From assembly GCF_000316645.1 (NCBI RefSeq), contig NC_019684.1:682001-746000 (forward strand): a stretch of DNA of 64,000 bases. The letters are read 5' to 3'. The stretch comes from Nostoc sp. PCC 7524 (lineage in GTDB: Bacteria; Cyanobacteriota; Cyanobacteriia; Cyanobacteriales; Nostocaceae). Below the pieces are notes generated by a model. It saw only the letters and a list, made by a program, of their open reading frames with translations, was not told the DNA's origin and ran no database searches. Position numbers and translations under genes: made by a program. Below are positions 9,378 to 19,900 of the stretch, in pieces. The stretch's first letter is position 1. Each line of letters starts with the position of its first letter.

Positions 9378-11447
9378 ATGAAACTATCTACCAAACCACG
9401 ACAAGAACGCAAACATACACCTAAAGTCAAACAAGCCGGACTCTACAGACGTGCGTTTCAACAAGCATTCGTTAAATTGTACCCACGTCATACGCTCAAA
9501 AATCCGGTGATGTTTGTCGTCTGGTTAGGCACAATGATTACAGCATTAGTGACCATTGCTCCTAACCTGTTTGGCCCAACTCCTGGTGACAATCCCAGAT
9601 TATTTAATGGTCTAATTACCTTAATTCTGTTCTTAACCGTTCTGTTTGCCAATTTTGCTGAAGCTGTGGCTGAAGGACGAGGTAAAGCTCAGGCAGATGC
9701 TTTACGCTCTACAAAATCCGATGCCAAGGCCAAAAAACTCCTTCCCGATGGTTCTATTCAAGAAGTTAGTTCTACAGCCTTACGACGTGGCGACCAAATC
9801 AAGGTAATCGCTGGTGATATTATTCCCGCCGATGGTGAGGTGATTAAAGGTGTTGCTTCTGTGGATGAATCTGCCATTACGGGAGAATCTGCACCAGTAT
9901 TGAAAGAACCAGGGACAGATATTGCTAGTTCCGTGACTGGAGGAACGCGGATTATCTCCGATGAACTGACTATTCGCGTTACCACTGACCCCGGACAAGG
10001 CTTTCTCGATCGCATGATTAACTTAGTAGAAGGAGCGTCCCGCAGTAAAACTCCCAATGAAATCGCTCTGACGGTTTTATTGGCAGTCCTGACCCAAGTA
10101 TTTTTAGTAGTTATGGCAACTCTACCTACAGTGTCAGTTTACGTAAACTCACCTGTAAGCATTGCTGTATTAATCGCCCTCCTAGTGGCATTGATTCCAA
10201 CCACCATCGGCGGATTATTAAGTGCGATTGGGATTGCTGGCATGGATAGAGTTGCTCAGTTTAACGTCATTGCCACCTCCGGGCGTGCAGTGGAAGCCTG
10301 TGGTGATGTAAACACCTTAGTATTAGATAAAACAGGGACGATTACTTTTGGCAACCGTATGGCAGAGGAATTTATTCCCGTCAATGGTTATTCTGTGGAA
10401 GAGGTGGCAAAGGTGGCTTTAGCATCGAGTGTGTTTGATGAAACACCAGAAGGAAAATCCATCGTCAAGCTAGCAACAAAATTAGGGGCAGAATTAGATT
10501 TTGATCCCAAGCAAGCAGAAGGTATTGAATTTTCAGCCAAAACGCGCATGAGTGGTACTGATTTAGCCAACGGCGTGGAAATTCGTAAAGGCGCGGTGGA
10601 TGCAATTAAAGGATTTGTGCGTTCGCGTAATGGACAATTAACACCTGAACTTGATGCTGCTTTTGAACGAGTTTCTAGATTGGGTGGTACTCCCCTAGCA
10701 CTCTGTCAAAACGAAGTGATTTACGGTGTTATTTATCTCAAAGACATTATTAAACCGGGCATGAAAGAAAGGTTTGACCAAATGCGGCGCATGGGAATTA
10801 AAACCATCATGCTGACGGGAGATAACCACATCACTGCATCTGTAATTGCTGGGGAAGCAGGAGTTGATGATTTCATTGCCGAAGCCACACCAGAAGACAA
10901 AATGGAGGTGATTCAAAAAGAACAAGCTCAAGGCAAGTTGGTAGCAATGACTGGAGATGGTACTAACGATGCTCCAGCCTTGGCACAGGCCAATGTGGGG
11001 GTAGCGATGAATTCTGGTACGCAAGCGGCGAAGGAAGCGGCTAATATGGTAGACCTAGATTCTGACCCTACCAAGTTAATTGATATTGTCACTATTGGTA
11101 AACAACTGTTAATTACCCGTGGCGCGCTAACTACCTTTTCTATCGCCAATGATGTGGCCAAGTATTTTGCTATTATTCCTGCCATCTTCGCTGGTATTGG
11201 TGTTGGCAGTCTCAACATTATGGGTTTAGCCAGCGCCCAATCTGCTGTTTTATCAGCTTTAATCTATAACGCCTTGATTATTCCGGCATTGATTCCCTTA
11301 GCTTTGACTGGTGTTAAGTTTCGACCACTCACAGCAGATCAACTTTTGCAGCGCAACATCTTGATATATGGATTGGGTGGTGTGGTTGCACCTTTTATTG
11401 CTATTAAATTCATCGATGTTTTGATTGTGGCTGTCGGTTTGGCATAG
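9378..11447 (+). CDS. kdpB: Potassium-transporting ATPase subunit B (KdpB), catalytic P-type ATPase
   Basis: ATP-hydrolysing subunit that drives K+ uptake through KdpA. The 689-residue protein shows the P-type ATPase motifs in order: TGES at 168-171 in the actuator domain, phosphorylated Asp317 in DKTGTIT, the nucleotide-binding region, TGDNHITA and [16 protein letters not shown] in the hinge. Seven or so membrane segments, with [18 protein letters not shown] after the fourth region as in other KdpB proteins. The N-terminus is somewhat longer and more basic ([14 protein letters not shown]) than in Escherichia coli. The Ser of [11 protein letters not shown] typical of KdpB is retained. Gene spacing (27 bp before, 19 bp after) implies one operon. 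Confidence 0.97.
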   Translation: MKLSTKPRQERKHTPKVKQAGLYRRAFQQAFVKLYPRHTLKNPVMFVVWLGTMITALVTIAPNLFGPTPGDNPRLFNGLITLILFLTVLFANFAEAVAEGRGKAQADALRSTKSDAKAKKLLPDGSIQEVSSTALRRGDQIKVIAGDIIPADGEVIKGVASVDESAITGESAPVLKEPGTDIASSVTGGTRIISDELTIRVTTDPGQGFLDRMINLVEGASRSKTPNEIALTVLLAVLTQVFLVVMATLPTVSVYVNSPVSIAVLIALLVALIPTTIGGLLSAIGIAGMDRVAQFNVIATSGRAVEACGDVNTLVLDKTGTITFGNRMAEEFIPVNGYSVEEVAKVALASSVFDETPEGKSIVKLATKLGAELDFDPKQAEGIEFSAKTRMSGTDLANGVEIRKGAVDAIKGFVRSRNGQLTPELDAAFERVSRLGGTPLALCQNEVIYGVIYLKDIIKPGMKERFDQMRRMGIKTIMLTGDNHITASVIAGEAGVDDFIAEATPEDKMEVIQKEQAQGKLVAMTGDGTNDAPALAQANVGVAMNSGTQAAKEAANMVDLDSDPTKLIDIVTIGKQLLITRGALTTFSIANDVAKYFAIIPAIFAGIGVGSLNIMGLASAQSAVLSALIYNALIIPALIPLALTGVKFRPLTADQLLQRNILIYGLGGVVAPFIAIKFIDVLIVAVGLA

Positions 11448-11466
11448 TTTCATTGGACTTTAAATT

Positions 11467-11709
11467 ATGGAATTTTTACCACAAGCTTTTTCGGAAGTGT
11501 TTGACTTTATAGCTAGCAAACACAATCGTATTCCTCTATCTCTGTTTGTGCTGCTGTGTTTTAATGTCATACTCGCGCCAGCAGTACAAGCAGCAACACC
11601 TGGAGAAATATCACGTACGGCATCTTACGCTCTTGCTCTTTTGGGATTGGTGACTGTGAGTGTGTGCATTTATTTGTTCGTTGTCATTTTTCAACCGGAG
11701 AAATTCTAA
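11467..11709 (+). CDS. kdpG: Small Kdp membrane protein KdpG (KdpF-like position)
   Basis: An 80-residue protein with two hydrophobic segments (LSLFVLLCFNVILAPAVQA, which could be a cleavable signal ending in VQAA, and TASYALALLGLVTVSVCIYLF). The C-terminal helix ending in YLFVVIFQPEKF resembles KdpF, the small peptide that stabilises the Kdp complex and ends in a similar QPE.F sequence. Filamentous cyanobacteria carry such a gene, called kdpG, between kdpB and kdpC. It starts 19 bp after kdpB and its stop overlaps the start of kdpC (TAATG), pointing to coupled translation. Confidence 0.8.
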   Translation: MEFLPQAFSEVFDFIASKHNRIPLSLFVLLCFNVILAPAVQAATPGEISRTASYALALLGLVTVSVCIYLFVVIFQPEKF

Positions 11710-12299
11710 TGAGTCACATACGTCAACTCAATAAAGCTGTGCGTTCTACCTTGGCACTGTGGTTATTAACAGCATTAATTTATCCTTTATTTATGTTGAT
11801 TTGTGGACAGATAGCATTGCCTTTCCAGGCTAACGGCAGCTTAATTACTAATACTCAAGGGCAAGTTATAGGTTCAGTATTGATTGGTCAGCCTTTTAAT
11901 AGCGATCGCTATTTCTGGAGTCGTCCCAGTACAGTTGAGTATAGTACAAGTCCAGAAGTCCCCATTACAGGAGTATCGGGAGCCAGCAACCTTGCACCCG
12001 CCAATCCCGAACTCCTTAAACGGATTCAACTAGAAATAGCACAGTTGCGACAAGCCAATATTCAACCGACTGGCGATTTAGTTTATACTTCTGGCTCCGG
12101 TTTAGATCCACACATTAGTATTGCCGCAGCCCAAGCACAAGTGCAACGTGTCGCCACTGCCCGCAAGATTAACCCGTCCCAAATTCAAAGCTTGATAGAC
12201 GAAAACATTGATGGTAGATTCCTGAGTATTTTTGGCGAACCTGGAGTTAATGTTTTAAAACTAAATCTGGCATTAGAGACTTTGCAACCCAATCTTTAG
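11709..12299 (+). CDS. kdpC: Potassium-transporting ATPase subunit C (KdpC)
   Basis: Single-pass accessory subunit of the Kdp ATPase that raises ATP affinity. The 196-residue protein has one N-terminal membrane helix (TLALWLLTALIYPLFMLIC) and the KdpC fold motifs GQVIGSVLIGQPFNSDRYFWSRPS, SGASNLAPANPEL, TSGSGLDPHIS and FGEPGVNVLKLN. The ATG at 11709 overlaps the last base of the kdpG stop; an in-frame start at 11664 inside kdpG is less likely. No kdpD or kdpE follows, unlike operons where a sensor gene lies downstream. Confidence 0.95.
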   Translation: MSHIRQLNKAVRSTLALWLLTALIYPLFMLICGQIALPFQANGSLITNTQGQVIGSVLIGQPFNSDRYFWSRPSTVEYSTSPEVPITGVSGASNLAPANPELLKRIQLEIAQLRQANIQPTGDLVYTSGSGLDPHISIAAAQAQVQRVATARKINPSQIQSLIDENIDGRFLSIFGEPGVNVLKLNLALETLQPNL

Positions 12300-12324
12300 C
12301 TTGTTAAGGCTGACGAATCTGATC

Positions 12325-12455
12325 TAAGTAAGTCGGTGCAATAAAACCAAACTATGTGAAGAAAAGTAAATAAGGCTCAAACTCTTTCTCCCCCTGCTCC
12401 CTGCCCCCTGCCCCCTGCCTTATTCCAACAATAATTATTTACGCCGACCTACTTA
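12325..12455. repeat. MITE-like element with imperfect terminal inverted repeats and a CCCCTGC heptamer core
   Basis: The left end TAAGTAAGTCGGTGCAATAA (12325 onward) is an imperfect inverse of the right end TATTTACGCCGACCTACTTA (12437-12455 region). Between them lies CTCCCCCTGCTCCCTGCCCC with further CCCCTGC heptamers (about 12388-12418). The right end supplies the stop codon of the next minus-strand ORF. No transposase is encoded. Confidence 0.55.
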
Positions 12456-12698
12456 ATTCATTTTAGGGCGATCGCAACGGTAAGGATACAGCCATTCACA
12501 GCGAAACAGTCCGCCTGTATGTTTCTCAAAAAACGTCCCAGCGTGACGACTCTTTGATATGTTGATGCCAGCTTTTGTTTTAATTTCGTATAACCAAGGA
12601 AAAGCTACTACAAAAGTAGCCATTGTGACAAAAAGATAGATAAATTTAGTTTTGAATTTCAAGAACTTTCGGGAATTGCTATAACGATTTTGCGGCAT
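12453..12698 (-). CDS. Small hypothetical protein with one membrane segment
   Basis: Not recognised. The 81-residue product is basic at its N-terminus (NSRKFLKFKTK), has one likely transmembrane helix (FIYLFVTMATFVVAFPWLY, residues ~19-37) and a C-terminal tail with two Cys, Trp and Tyr (GLFRCEWLYPYRCDRP). The last residues and stop codon lie at the edge of a repeat element, so the C-terminus may have been altered by its insertion. It is on the same strand as, and 41 bp downstream of, the HNH gene. It may be real but could also be a chance ORF. Confidence 0.4.
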   Translation of the reverse strand: MPQNRYSNSRKFLKFKTKFIYLFVTMATFVVAFPWLYEIKTKAGINISKSRHAGTFFEKHTGGLFRCEWLYPYRCDRPKMN

Positions 12699-12739
12699 AA
12701 ATTCTCAAGCTGAGAGTTAATCTCAAATATTAGACTAGC

Positions 12740-12985
12740 TTAAGTTTCAAAATGTTGCCGAAATCGGTAATCAGGTTTGTCAGTTTTACGTCGGTTACAG
12801 GTGAAGCAAAGAGTATGCAAGTTGCTGATATCATTTTGTCCCCCACGAGCCAAAGGGATAATATGGTCAATAGTTAGTTCAGTTTCTAAGCCTGTTTTAC
12901 CACAACTTTGACATTGGTATTTGTCACGGTGAAATACATATTTTCTTACTTCTGACGGAATGCGAATCCGTGGGGTTTTGTTCAT
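12740..12985 (-). CDS. HNH endonuclease domain protein
   Basis: An 81-residue protein made almost entirely of an HNH nuclease fold: a treble-clef zinc site (C25-x2-C28 and C60-x2-C63) and the betabetaalpha-metal motif LTIDHIIPLARGGQNDISNL with Asp40-His41 and Asn55, ending in TCNRRK. The basic N-terminus (RIRIPSEVRKYVFHRDKYQC) is the usual lead-in. It lacks any other domain. It lies 14 bp downstream of the KGK gene and may be cotranscribed with it. DNA nicking or cleavage is family knowledge; the role (repair, mobile element, defence) is not known. Confidence 0.85.
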   Translation of the reverse strand: MNKTPRIRIPSEVRKYVFHRDKYQCQSCGKTGLETELTIDHIIPLARGGQNDISNLHTLCFTCNRRKTDKPDYRFRQHFET

Positions 12986-12999
12986 AATTTAATTAATTA

Positions 13000-13380
13000 T
13001 TACTCGTTCATCATACGACGGAGGTCATCAAGAGGTGATTCTGGTTCAGGAATATTAGGTTGATCAGGTATAAACTCTAAGGTGACTTTAATTTTTAGTT
13101 TTCCTGTTTGCCAACCTTGACTACCAGGCTTTAGTATTTCACAATCTATTCCTTGATTAAACCATTGATTGTTACATCTATAAAACTTATTACCTACTAA
13201 ATATCCCCCAGGATCTATAGATACTCCACAATTATTTAAGGCTTTGTAAAGTTCATTAGACAATTCTCCAGAAAATGATTTTTTAATTGCTTCCTTAATT
13301 TGAAGTATTTTAAATACTTTATCTTTCACAGATAAAGCATCATCATTACTACAATTACTTAAACTAAAGTTCTCTTCCAT
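13000..13380 (-). CDS. KGK domain protein
   Basis: A 126-residue cyanobacterial protein with the KGK domain: an N-terminal segment that ends in FKILQIKEAIKKSF, a middle GVSIDPGGYLVGNKFYRC, and the diagnostic PGSQGWQTGKLKIKVTLEF (residues ~86-104), followed by an acidic Pro-rich tail (PDQPNIPEPESPLDDLRRMM). No signal peptide or membrane segment. Function of the family is unknown. It precedes the HNH gene by 14 bp on the same strand and lies about 100 bp beyond the dynamin gene, separated from it by a terminator. Confidence 0.85.
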   Translation of the reverse strand: MEENFSLSNCSNDDALSVKDKVFKILQIKEAIKKSFSGELSNELYKALNNCGVSIDPGGYLVGNKFYRCNNQWFNQGIDCEILKPGSQGWQTGKLKIKVTLEFIPDQPNIPEPESPLDDLRRMMNE

Positions 13381-13448
13381 AACGACATAATTAGGTAATT
13401 TGATTAATATTTCAGTTACTTAAAGACTGAAGTTGCGTCTATACAAAC

Positions 13449-13470
13449 AAAGTCCGCCTGCGCGGACTTT
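13449..13470. terminator. Terminator after the dynamin-like gene
   Basis: AAAGTCCGC (13449-13457) and GCGGACTTT (13462-13470) form a 9-bp GC-rich stem with a 4-nt loop, 17 bp downstream of the dynamin-like stop codon; the minus strand continues TTTGTTTG. Confidence 0.75.
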
Positions 13471-13486
13471 TATAAACTCAATAATC

Positions 13487-15988
13487 CTAAATCTGTGCTA
13501 ACCCACCCAACAAACCATCTGAGATAATCACACCATTAGTAGCAGCAATACCGTCAGCCAAATCGAATTCACCTATATTAATCATAGGTAAAAGATGGTC
13601 ATATAACTGCATTGCTTGTAAACAACCATTAATATGACTTACCGCCAAATTGTAAACTTCAATTTTTTGTTCTACAGCACCGAGTAAACGCCGATTATTA
13701 GCAATTTTCTCCTCAGCCTCTTGTTGCAGAGTTTTTTCTAAATAAACTCGCGCTTGGGGATACTGTTGTAAAATCTCGTCGGATTGTGTCTCAGTCATTG
13801 GCAATAATTGAGTTTTGAGAATTTGGTTAATCGTCTGACGAAAAGTTTTGCGGATGGTTTGCGAAACCTTCGGCTCAAAATCTAACTTCAACAATTGCCT
13901 AATTGCTGGTTCCGCTTCTACCATACTTTCACAGTCATAACTTTGGGAAGTTTGCAGCAAAGTTTGCCGGAATTGATATATAGAAAAAGTCCCCTCATCA
14001 TAGAATAAATGACTTTCTCGAACAAAGCGATCGCACTCTACACTCGCTGCATCTACTAACGACTGAGATACCTGTTTTTCTAAAGCTTTTAACTCTTGTT
14101 CAATTCCCGCATCACTACCTAACAAACGATACAACTGACGATAATAATCTGATTTACGCACCCTTTCTATTAACCTTTGGAAAAGATTAGCAATCAGTTC
14201 ACAGGAAGCTTCTACTAAAATATCTTCCAATTGATTCGCTAAATAATAAAACGCCTCGACTAAAATTGCCAGTAACGGCGCGGTAGCATTGCGTGGATGA
14301 CTCATGGTTGCACGGCGATAGGCATCAGCTACAGAAAAGGTGTCTAACAACTCATCTAAACGGCGAATCATCCGCGATTGTAATTGTTTGAAATCTGCTT
14401 CAAAACCATCACAAGCATTGTTAATTACTTGGTTAACTTCGTCTGTAATATGCTGACTAAAATCTCTACCCACTTGTTGGAGTTGTTGATTAAGACGTTG
14501 CAATTCATAGGCTTTCATCGTCTCGATTTCACGGGGCTGACTATCTAAATTGCGGTGGCATAATTGATAGTGTTTTTTCAGCTTAATACAAATATCTTCT
14601 AAGTCATCTGCCAGATTTTTAAATAGTTGGGGACGCTTTTCTGCTGTCAGATAATGCGTGATAGCTGTGCGAAATTCCTCAATACCACTGTCTTGAATTA
14701 GCTGATTAATTAGTGGTGTTCCCTGTTCATGTAAAATCCGCACATAGTTAGCATTTGGTGATTCAAAACCATTAAGGGATATGCGGAAATTAGTAGAATT
14801 CAGTTTGCCAGAGTTGACACAATAGTTATTAAAAGCGTAAACAAACTGTGGTGTTTCTTCCTGACCATTGAAACCTTTCACACTATCTGCAAAGATAGAG
14901 TCTAGGCCAAATCTATCTTTTGCAGTTGTCTGTTTAATCTGACTTCCGTAAAACCCAAGTAAGCCACTGGTTTTATAAACTCGACTGTGATCGCGGAACT
15001 GTCCGTTAATTAAATTATCCAGTCGTTGCCTTAACTGGGCATTATACCAAGTTTCGTCTATGCGGTTGAACACATAAAACACGCGATCGCGTATCCCGCC
15101 ATTCTGCCGCATTTTTTCTAAAAGTTCCGTTTCTTCCTTCGTCATATCCCCAGCCGACGCAGGTTTTAGCACACACACCACCGCCGATGTATCGGGATGT
15201 TGAATTTTGGCGTAAGTTAACTGTGCATCCTTCTCGACTGGCGCATCAATCCCAGGGGTGTCAATAATTACGTTACCATCTTGTAACAGGGGATGATTGC
15301 AATAATATTCAATCTGTTTTAAAACTGCGCTATTGCTGCCACGCCGTGCATATCCCGCCGCTTCTTTCAGGTTAGAAAAATTAAATTGCTCCATTGAATA
15401 GGTAGCATTATTGATGGTATGAAGATGTTGACGGTTAGCCTCAAATCCTTGCAACAATAATATTAATGCTTTAGCTTGTTTAGCGCGTTCTGATTTACTT
15501 TCTCCACCTTCTTGCTGAATGATGGCTTCACATCCTTGATATAACAAGCCCACAACTTCAGTTTGATTCAGATTAGCTGCTGTTTTAAATCCTAATTGTT
15601 GAGACAAAGCAGCTGCTTGTTCTTGAATTTCTGCCTCACTTAAAAAGGTTAAAACTACCCGTTCTTGATTTAGTTGTGCATATTCAATTTTGCATTCTGT
15701 ACCTGTGGCGTGTCCTTCTGCACTGTAGAGTAACTCCCGTTCTAATAGGGCATTAATCAACATGGATTTACCTGCACTAAATGCACCTGCAAAGACAATT
15801 TCAAACCTGGGAGAAATGGCTTTACCTAAAGCAGTTTGTACAGGGGTAATATCTTGCGATCGCAATGATGGTTCTTGTTGTAAAAGTTGTAATATAGACT
15901 CAACTTGCTCTTTTAAATTATGACACTGAAAAGGTAAGTCTGGCATACAATAACCTATAACATTTTCAGCATATTTTAATAAAAACAT
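13487..15988 (-). CDS. Dynamin-like large GTPase
   Basis: An 833-residue member of the bacterial dynamin-like proteins, which hydrolyse GTP and remodel or fuse membranes. The GTPase domain shows G1 GAFSAGKS (68-75), a Thr-containing G2 (HATGTE, ~94-99), G3 DTPGIDAP (243-250) and G4 NRID (308-311). Long helical segments follow (residues ~430-830), with a moderately hydrophobic patch (TAPLLAILVEAFYYLANQLE) that could be the membrane-binding paddle. Length resembles the ~800-residue cyanobacterial SynDLP type rather than the shorter Nostoc BDLP1. The start at 15988 is preceded by AAGAG; Met15 (15946) is an alternative. Role in membrane maintenance is inferred from family. Confidence 0.88.
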   Translation of the reverse strand: MFLLKYAENVIGYCMPDLPFQCHNLKEQVESILQLLQQEPSLRSQDITPVQTALGKAISPRFEIVFAGAFSAGKSMLINALLERELLYSAEGHATGTECKIEYAQLNQERVVLTFLSEAEIQEQAAALSQQLGFKTAANLNQTEVVGLLYQGCEAIIQQEGGESKSERAKQAKALILLLQGFEANRQHLHTINNATYSMEQFNFSNLKEAAGYARRGSNSAVLKQIEYYCNHPLLQDGNVIIDTPGIDAPVEKDAQLTYAKIQHPDTSAVVCVLKPASAGDMTKEETELLEKMRQNGGIRDRVFYVFNRIDETWYNAQLRQRLDNLINGQFRDHSRVYKTSGLLGFYGSQIKQTTAKDRFGLDSIFADSVKGFNGQEETPQFVYAFNNYCVNSGKLNSTNFRISLNGFESPNANYVRILHEQGTPLINQLIQDSGIEEFRTAITHYLTAEKRPQLFKNLADDLEDICIKLKKHYQLCHRNLDSQPREIETMKAYELQRLNQQLQQVGRDFSQHITDEVNQVINNACDGFEADFKQLQSRMIRRLDELLDTFSVADAYRRATMSHPRNATAPLLAILVEAFYYLANQLEDILVEASCELIANLFQRLIERVRKSDYYRQLYRLLGSDAGIEQELKALEKQVSQSLVDAASVECDRFVRESHLFYDEGTFSIYQFRQTLLQTSQSYDCESMVEAEPAIRQLLKLDFEPKVSQTIRKTFRQTINQILKTQLLPMTETQSDEILQQYPQARVYLEKTLQQEAEEKIANNRRLLGAVEQKIEVYNLAVSHINGCLQAMQLYDHLLPMINIGEFDLADGIAATNGVIISDGLLGGLAQI

Positions 15989-16068
15989 TTATACTCTTGC
16001 TTCAGTATTATTACATAGGGGATAAATTGCCACTTTAGAAAGAGGAGAAATAATTTTTCTCGGATTAC

Positions 16069-16088
16069 GATGATTGCAGACAATCATC
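16069..16088. promoter_or_regulatory. Hairpin or operator-like inverted repeat before the PEBP gene
   Basis: GATGATTG (16069-16076) and CAATCATC (16081-16088) are perfect inverse arms around CAGA, followed by ATTTTT, 26 bp before the PEBP start codon. It could be a leader hairpin or a protein-binding site. Confidence 0.4.
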
Positions 16089-16114
16089 ATTTTTAATATC
16101 ACACTTTAAGAACC

Positions 16115-16576
16115 ATGAGACTGCTAAGTAATAGTTTTTCTGCTGATGGCATGATTCCACTCAAATTTTCTTGCGAAGGTGAAGGAATTTCCCCTTCATT
16201 AAAGTGGGAAGATGCACCCATAGAAACACAAAGTTTTGCCCTGATTGTCGATGATCCAGATGCACCAAATAGAACCTTTGTACATTGGGTTCTTTATGAT
16301 TTACCTCGTCAAACCAACAACTTACCAGAGGCAATTCCTAATACACCTACGGTAGATGGAAGTGGTATTCAGGGTAAAAATGACGGCGAACAATTTGGTT
16401 ATTTTCCTCCCTGTCCCCCGAAAGGAATTCATCGTTACTTTTTCAAGCTTTATGCTCTCGATGGGACTTTAGGGCTAGATTTTGGGGCTACCAAAGAAGA
16501 AGTAGAAGCTGCTATGTCAGGTCATATTTTGGCAAAAGCAGAGTTAATTGGACGTTATCAAAAACATCATTCTTAA
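16115..16576 (+). CDS. YbhB/YbcL family (PEBP, Raf kinase inhibitor-like) protein
   Basis: A 153-residue phosphatidylethanolamine-binding-protein homologue. The two family signatures are intact: the SLKWEDAPIETQSFALIVDDPDAP segment with the DPDAP ligand-pocket loop (residues ~29-53), followed by FVHWVLYDLP, and the later GIQGKNDGEQFGYFPPCPPKGIHRYFFKLYALD with the conserved GY.PPCPP and HRY. No signal peptide, so cytoplasmic. Physiological role of the bacterial proteins is unclear. Monocistronic as far as visible. Confidence 0.93.
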   Translation: MRLLSNSFSADGMIPLKFSCEGEGISPSLKWEDAPIETQSFALIVDDPDAPNRTFVHWVLYDLPRQTNNLPEAIPNTPTVDGSGIQGKNDGEQFGYFPPCPPKGIHRYFFKLYALDGTLGLDFGATKEEVEAAMSGHILAKAELIGRYQKHHS

Positions 16577-16929
16577 GTAGGGCTTACTGAAAAAGTCTTA
16601 TAGTTGAGGTAGGCAATAGGCAATAGGCAATAGGTAATAGGTAACAGTTTCATCCTGATTTTTTGTGTTTTTTTGTAACTCAATCAATGATAGATGCAAG
16701 ATTTTGGAGCCTGATGGTTCTGATTTCAGTGAATTAGTGTGAGAGGGTCTGACTTTTCACGTTATGTGGAAAAGTCAGAGGGTGTGGGGTGTAGGGTGTA
16801 GTAAGGCTTTCAAGTTTTCCCTACACCCTACACCCTATCCCCTACCCCCTGTCTTGACGTTCGTGTAGCGTGCCGTAGGTAAGGTTTTGGGACTTACCGT
16901 GAAAAGTCAGGAAAGGGTGGGGTAGTTGA
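16577..16929. repeat. 353-bp repeat-rich intergenic region
   Basis: Contains a heptamer tandem array (CAATAGG/TAATAGG units, about 16614-16647), then an inverted pair built on GGGTGTAGGGTGTAG and CTACACCCTACACCC (about 16788-16835), and two facing copies of a GACTTTTC/GAAAAGTC element. No ORF or RNA gene seen. The inverted pair could end transcription of both flanking genes. Confidence 0.6.
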
Positions 16930-19900
16930 TTATTCAATTTGCAAGGTAGAACTGGCTGAACGTCCAAATTCTTCGGGTGCGTATTGCAAATGAACTTCTG
17001 CACCAGGCCAGAGGAATGTACCAGGAGTTACAGAACGGACTAAGTAGTGCAGGCTATAAACTCCTGGTTCGAGGTGGTTAGCATAGGCGATAATGCGATC
17101 GCGGTAGATATTTCTATAGCCAATTTGCCAACTATCGGCCTGTGCTTGTAATGCGGCTGTCGCAGTTTGAAAACTTTGATCTACTGCTTCTAATCCTGCT
17201 GGTAATGGGTCTTTAATTACGATATGATCCACAGGATGGTCAGCAATAATTTCTAAACCGATATCAAATACCTGTCCACTTTCTACATTTAATGGTTTAT
17301 CAAAAGCGTAAATACCTGTTTTTTGCAAAGGCTTACTTTCTCCAACTTTGCTAATGGCTTTTGTCACTCGTAAACCGTTAAATCTTCCTGGTTGGTTTCC
17401 TGGTAAGCGGTAACTATAAGCTACTAAATAATGTAACTTACCATTTCCAGATTTTTGCAAGGTTAAATCATGCCGACCACGAGGTAATTTATCCATCGGC
17501 ACATTTAGCTGTAAACTTGGATTTTGATAGCCATTAAAGCGATTTTCTCCGAGTTTCTTGCCTGCTAATTGCACTGTGGCTAAAAAGTTTGGTGGGGTGG
17601 GTTGAAGTTGGCTATATGCTACTAATGCTGTTAATGCTTGGGCATTATTATAGTTAGTTTGCCATGTACCATTTCTGCGTTGTGCTAAGAGGCTTTGAAA
17701 TAATTTATCGATAACTTCGGGTTGACTTTGGTTAGCGATAAATAATTTTAAAGCCTGTGCTTGTATTGCGGTATTTGAACTCATCCACCCCCAACTCTTG
17801 GGTAGGCTAATCACGGCTGTACGTCCAGTTTCGTAGATATTTTCTTGCAACTGGCTCAACATTTGCTGTGATTCATCTTGCCATTCAGAGAATTGAGATA
17901 AATACCTTGCTAGTTTGATTTGAGTGACAATATCAAAGTTATTACGTTGTTGATAAATTTCTCCTAAGAAACTATTGCGTTTATCTCCAAGTTCTGATAG
18001 TGCAATTAAAGCATTAAGTTGGAGTTGAGTTCTACATAATTGCTGTTTACAAAACTCATATTGTCCAGGGTTCGCCAAGACTTTCTGCAAGTAATTCTTT
18101 AAGCGCGATAGCATGGCAGTATCTACCCCATTGGGGAAGGCTTGCTGGGCTTGAATTAAAGATTCAGCAGCGTAAGCTGACACCCAAGGGTCTGATTTTT
18201 GTTGTCCTGGGAAGGCTGCAAAACCACCATCGGCTATTTGCAGTTTTTGTAGTTGAGTAATGGCTTGATTCGCCTGTTGCGGAGGATTGAATTCTGCAAA
18301 AGTTTGACTATATTTTTGTGCCAAAGTTTGTAAATTAGCCGCAATCATTAACTGACTCGCCGCCGGTTCAGCAAAGGGTAAATCATCATTTGCTAATACT
18401 TGTTTGGCTGGTGCTTTGATTTCTGGGATTAAGGTACTCGCCAGTTGAATATCTAAACCGCCAGCATTGGGGTAGACATTTTTATCAACATTGAGAGGAA
18501 TTTTGACTTGCTTTTCAGTTACGCCAGTTTCTACAACTTGTTCTGTAACTTCCAAGGGCTTGACTTCTAACGGCACAGCAAAGGCATCGGCGGCTGTATT
18601 ATTTAGCTGGGTAGTAAAGCGGACTTGCGCCACGCCAACATTTTCTGCCATCATCGGGAAGCGATAGGCTTGAGTTGCGGATGTGGTTTTGGTTTGTAAG
18701 TTGGTAGTGTTGGGGTTCTTCTGGGCAAACTTGACAGTTCCGTTAAGTTCACCGTTAATTGTTAAGTGTCCGGAAGTGCTTGTGTTATTGGTGACAGATA
18801 AACCGGCGAGGATGCGATCGCCTGGACGGACAAACTGTGGCAAGATGGCATTAGTTAGTAGTGGCTTGGTAGTGATAAATGTCGCCTCACCATTGCCAAA
18901 GCGGAGATTGCCATCGGTAGCGACAACCATCACCCGCCATGTCGTTAAGTCATCTGGTAATTTAAAGGTGATTTGCGCCTTACCCTCAGCATCGGTAAGG
19001 ACGGAAGCATTATAGTAAGCTAAAGCTTGAAAATCTGTGCGAACACGGGTATTAGCTGCACCGGCGGAAAAACCGCCACCATAACCCCAACCTTTGGGTT
19101 TAGCTACATCTTGGGGTTGTATCACCACATCAGGACGATTATCACTAAAGCGGGTAGATATGGGTTGTTGTGCGTAAACTGTTTCTACCAAATCCGGTGG
19201 ACGATAACCAGACAGTTGTAACACGGCTTCATTTACCACCATGACTGTTAATTGTCCTTGCGTGGGGTTGTTTTGGTTATCTTTTAGTTCCAGTTGTATC
19301 GTTGATTCTGCACCGGGTTCTAGTGATGCTTGCAATGGCGTAACTTGCACTTTTAAATATTTCTCTTGCAAGTTGACTTTAAAAGGTGTAAACCCAATTT
19401 TGACTAACTTATCTAAACTTCCTGGTTCTACTTGGTTAATAGGTGCGCCTTGTCTGACTAACACAGCTTCTACTGCTGCATTAGGTAACATTTCTGGCGT
19501 AACTTGAAATTGAATTTGGGGTGCGCCACCGGAAACTTTAGTTAGTTGTTCATACAGGGGTTTATCTTTAATGACAGCAAAGTATAACTCTGCGTCTGGG
19601 TAGGGAGATTGAATTAAAGCGGTGGCGATTTCACCGGGTTGATATTCTTGTTTATCTAGTTTCACTTCTAGGCGATTCTGTTCTTCTGAACCCCAATAAA
19701 CTGGGTTATTTCCTGTCACCCAAATTTGGCTATCTGTGGCTGTCAATTCTTCTTGAGTATTGCTGAAATTAGCTCGAATGCGGTATGAACCAGATTCAGT
19801 TGGTTTTAAATTGACAATTTGGGGACTATCAGATGATGTAATTTCTGCTTTGGCGACTGTCTTGTATTCAACTTGATTTTTCGCTGTGCGACTCCCTTCT

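Noticed and set aside
9758..10057. Minus-strand ORFs within kdpA and kdpB
   Set aside because: Fully antisense to well-conserved kdp codons with no family similarity; shadow frames.
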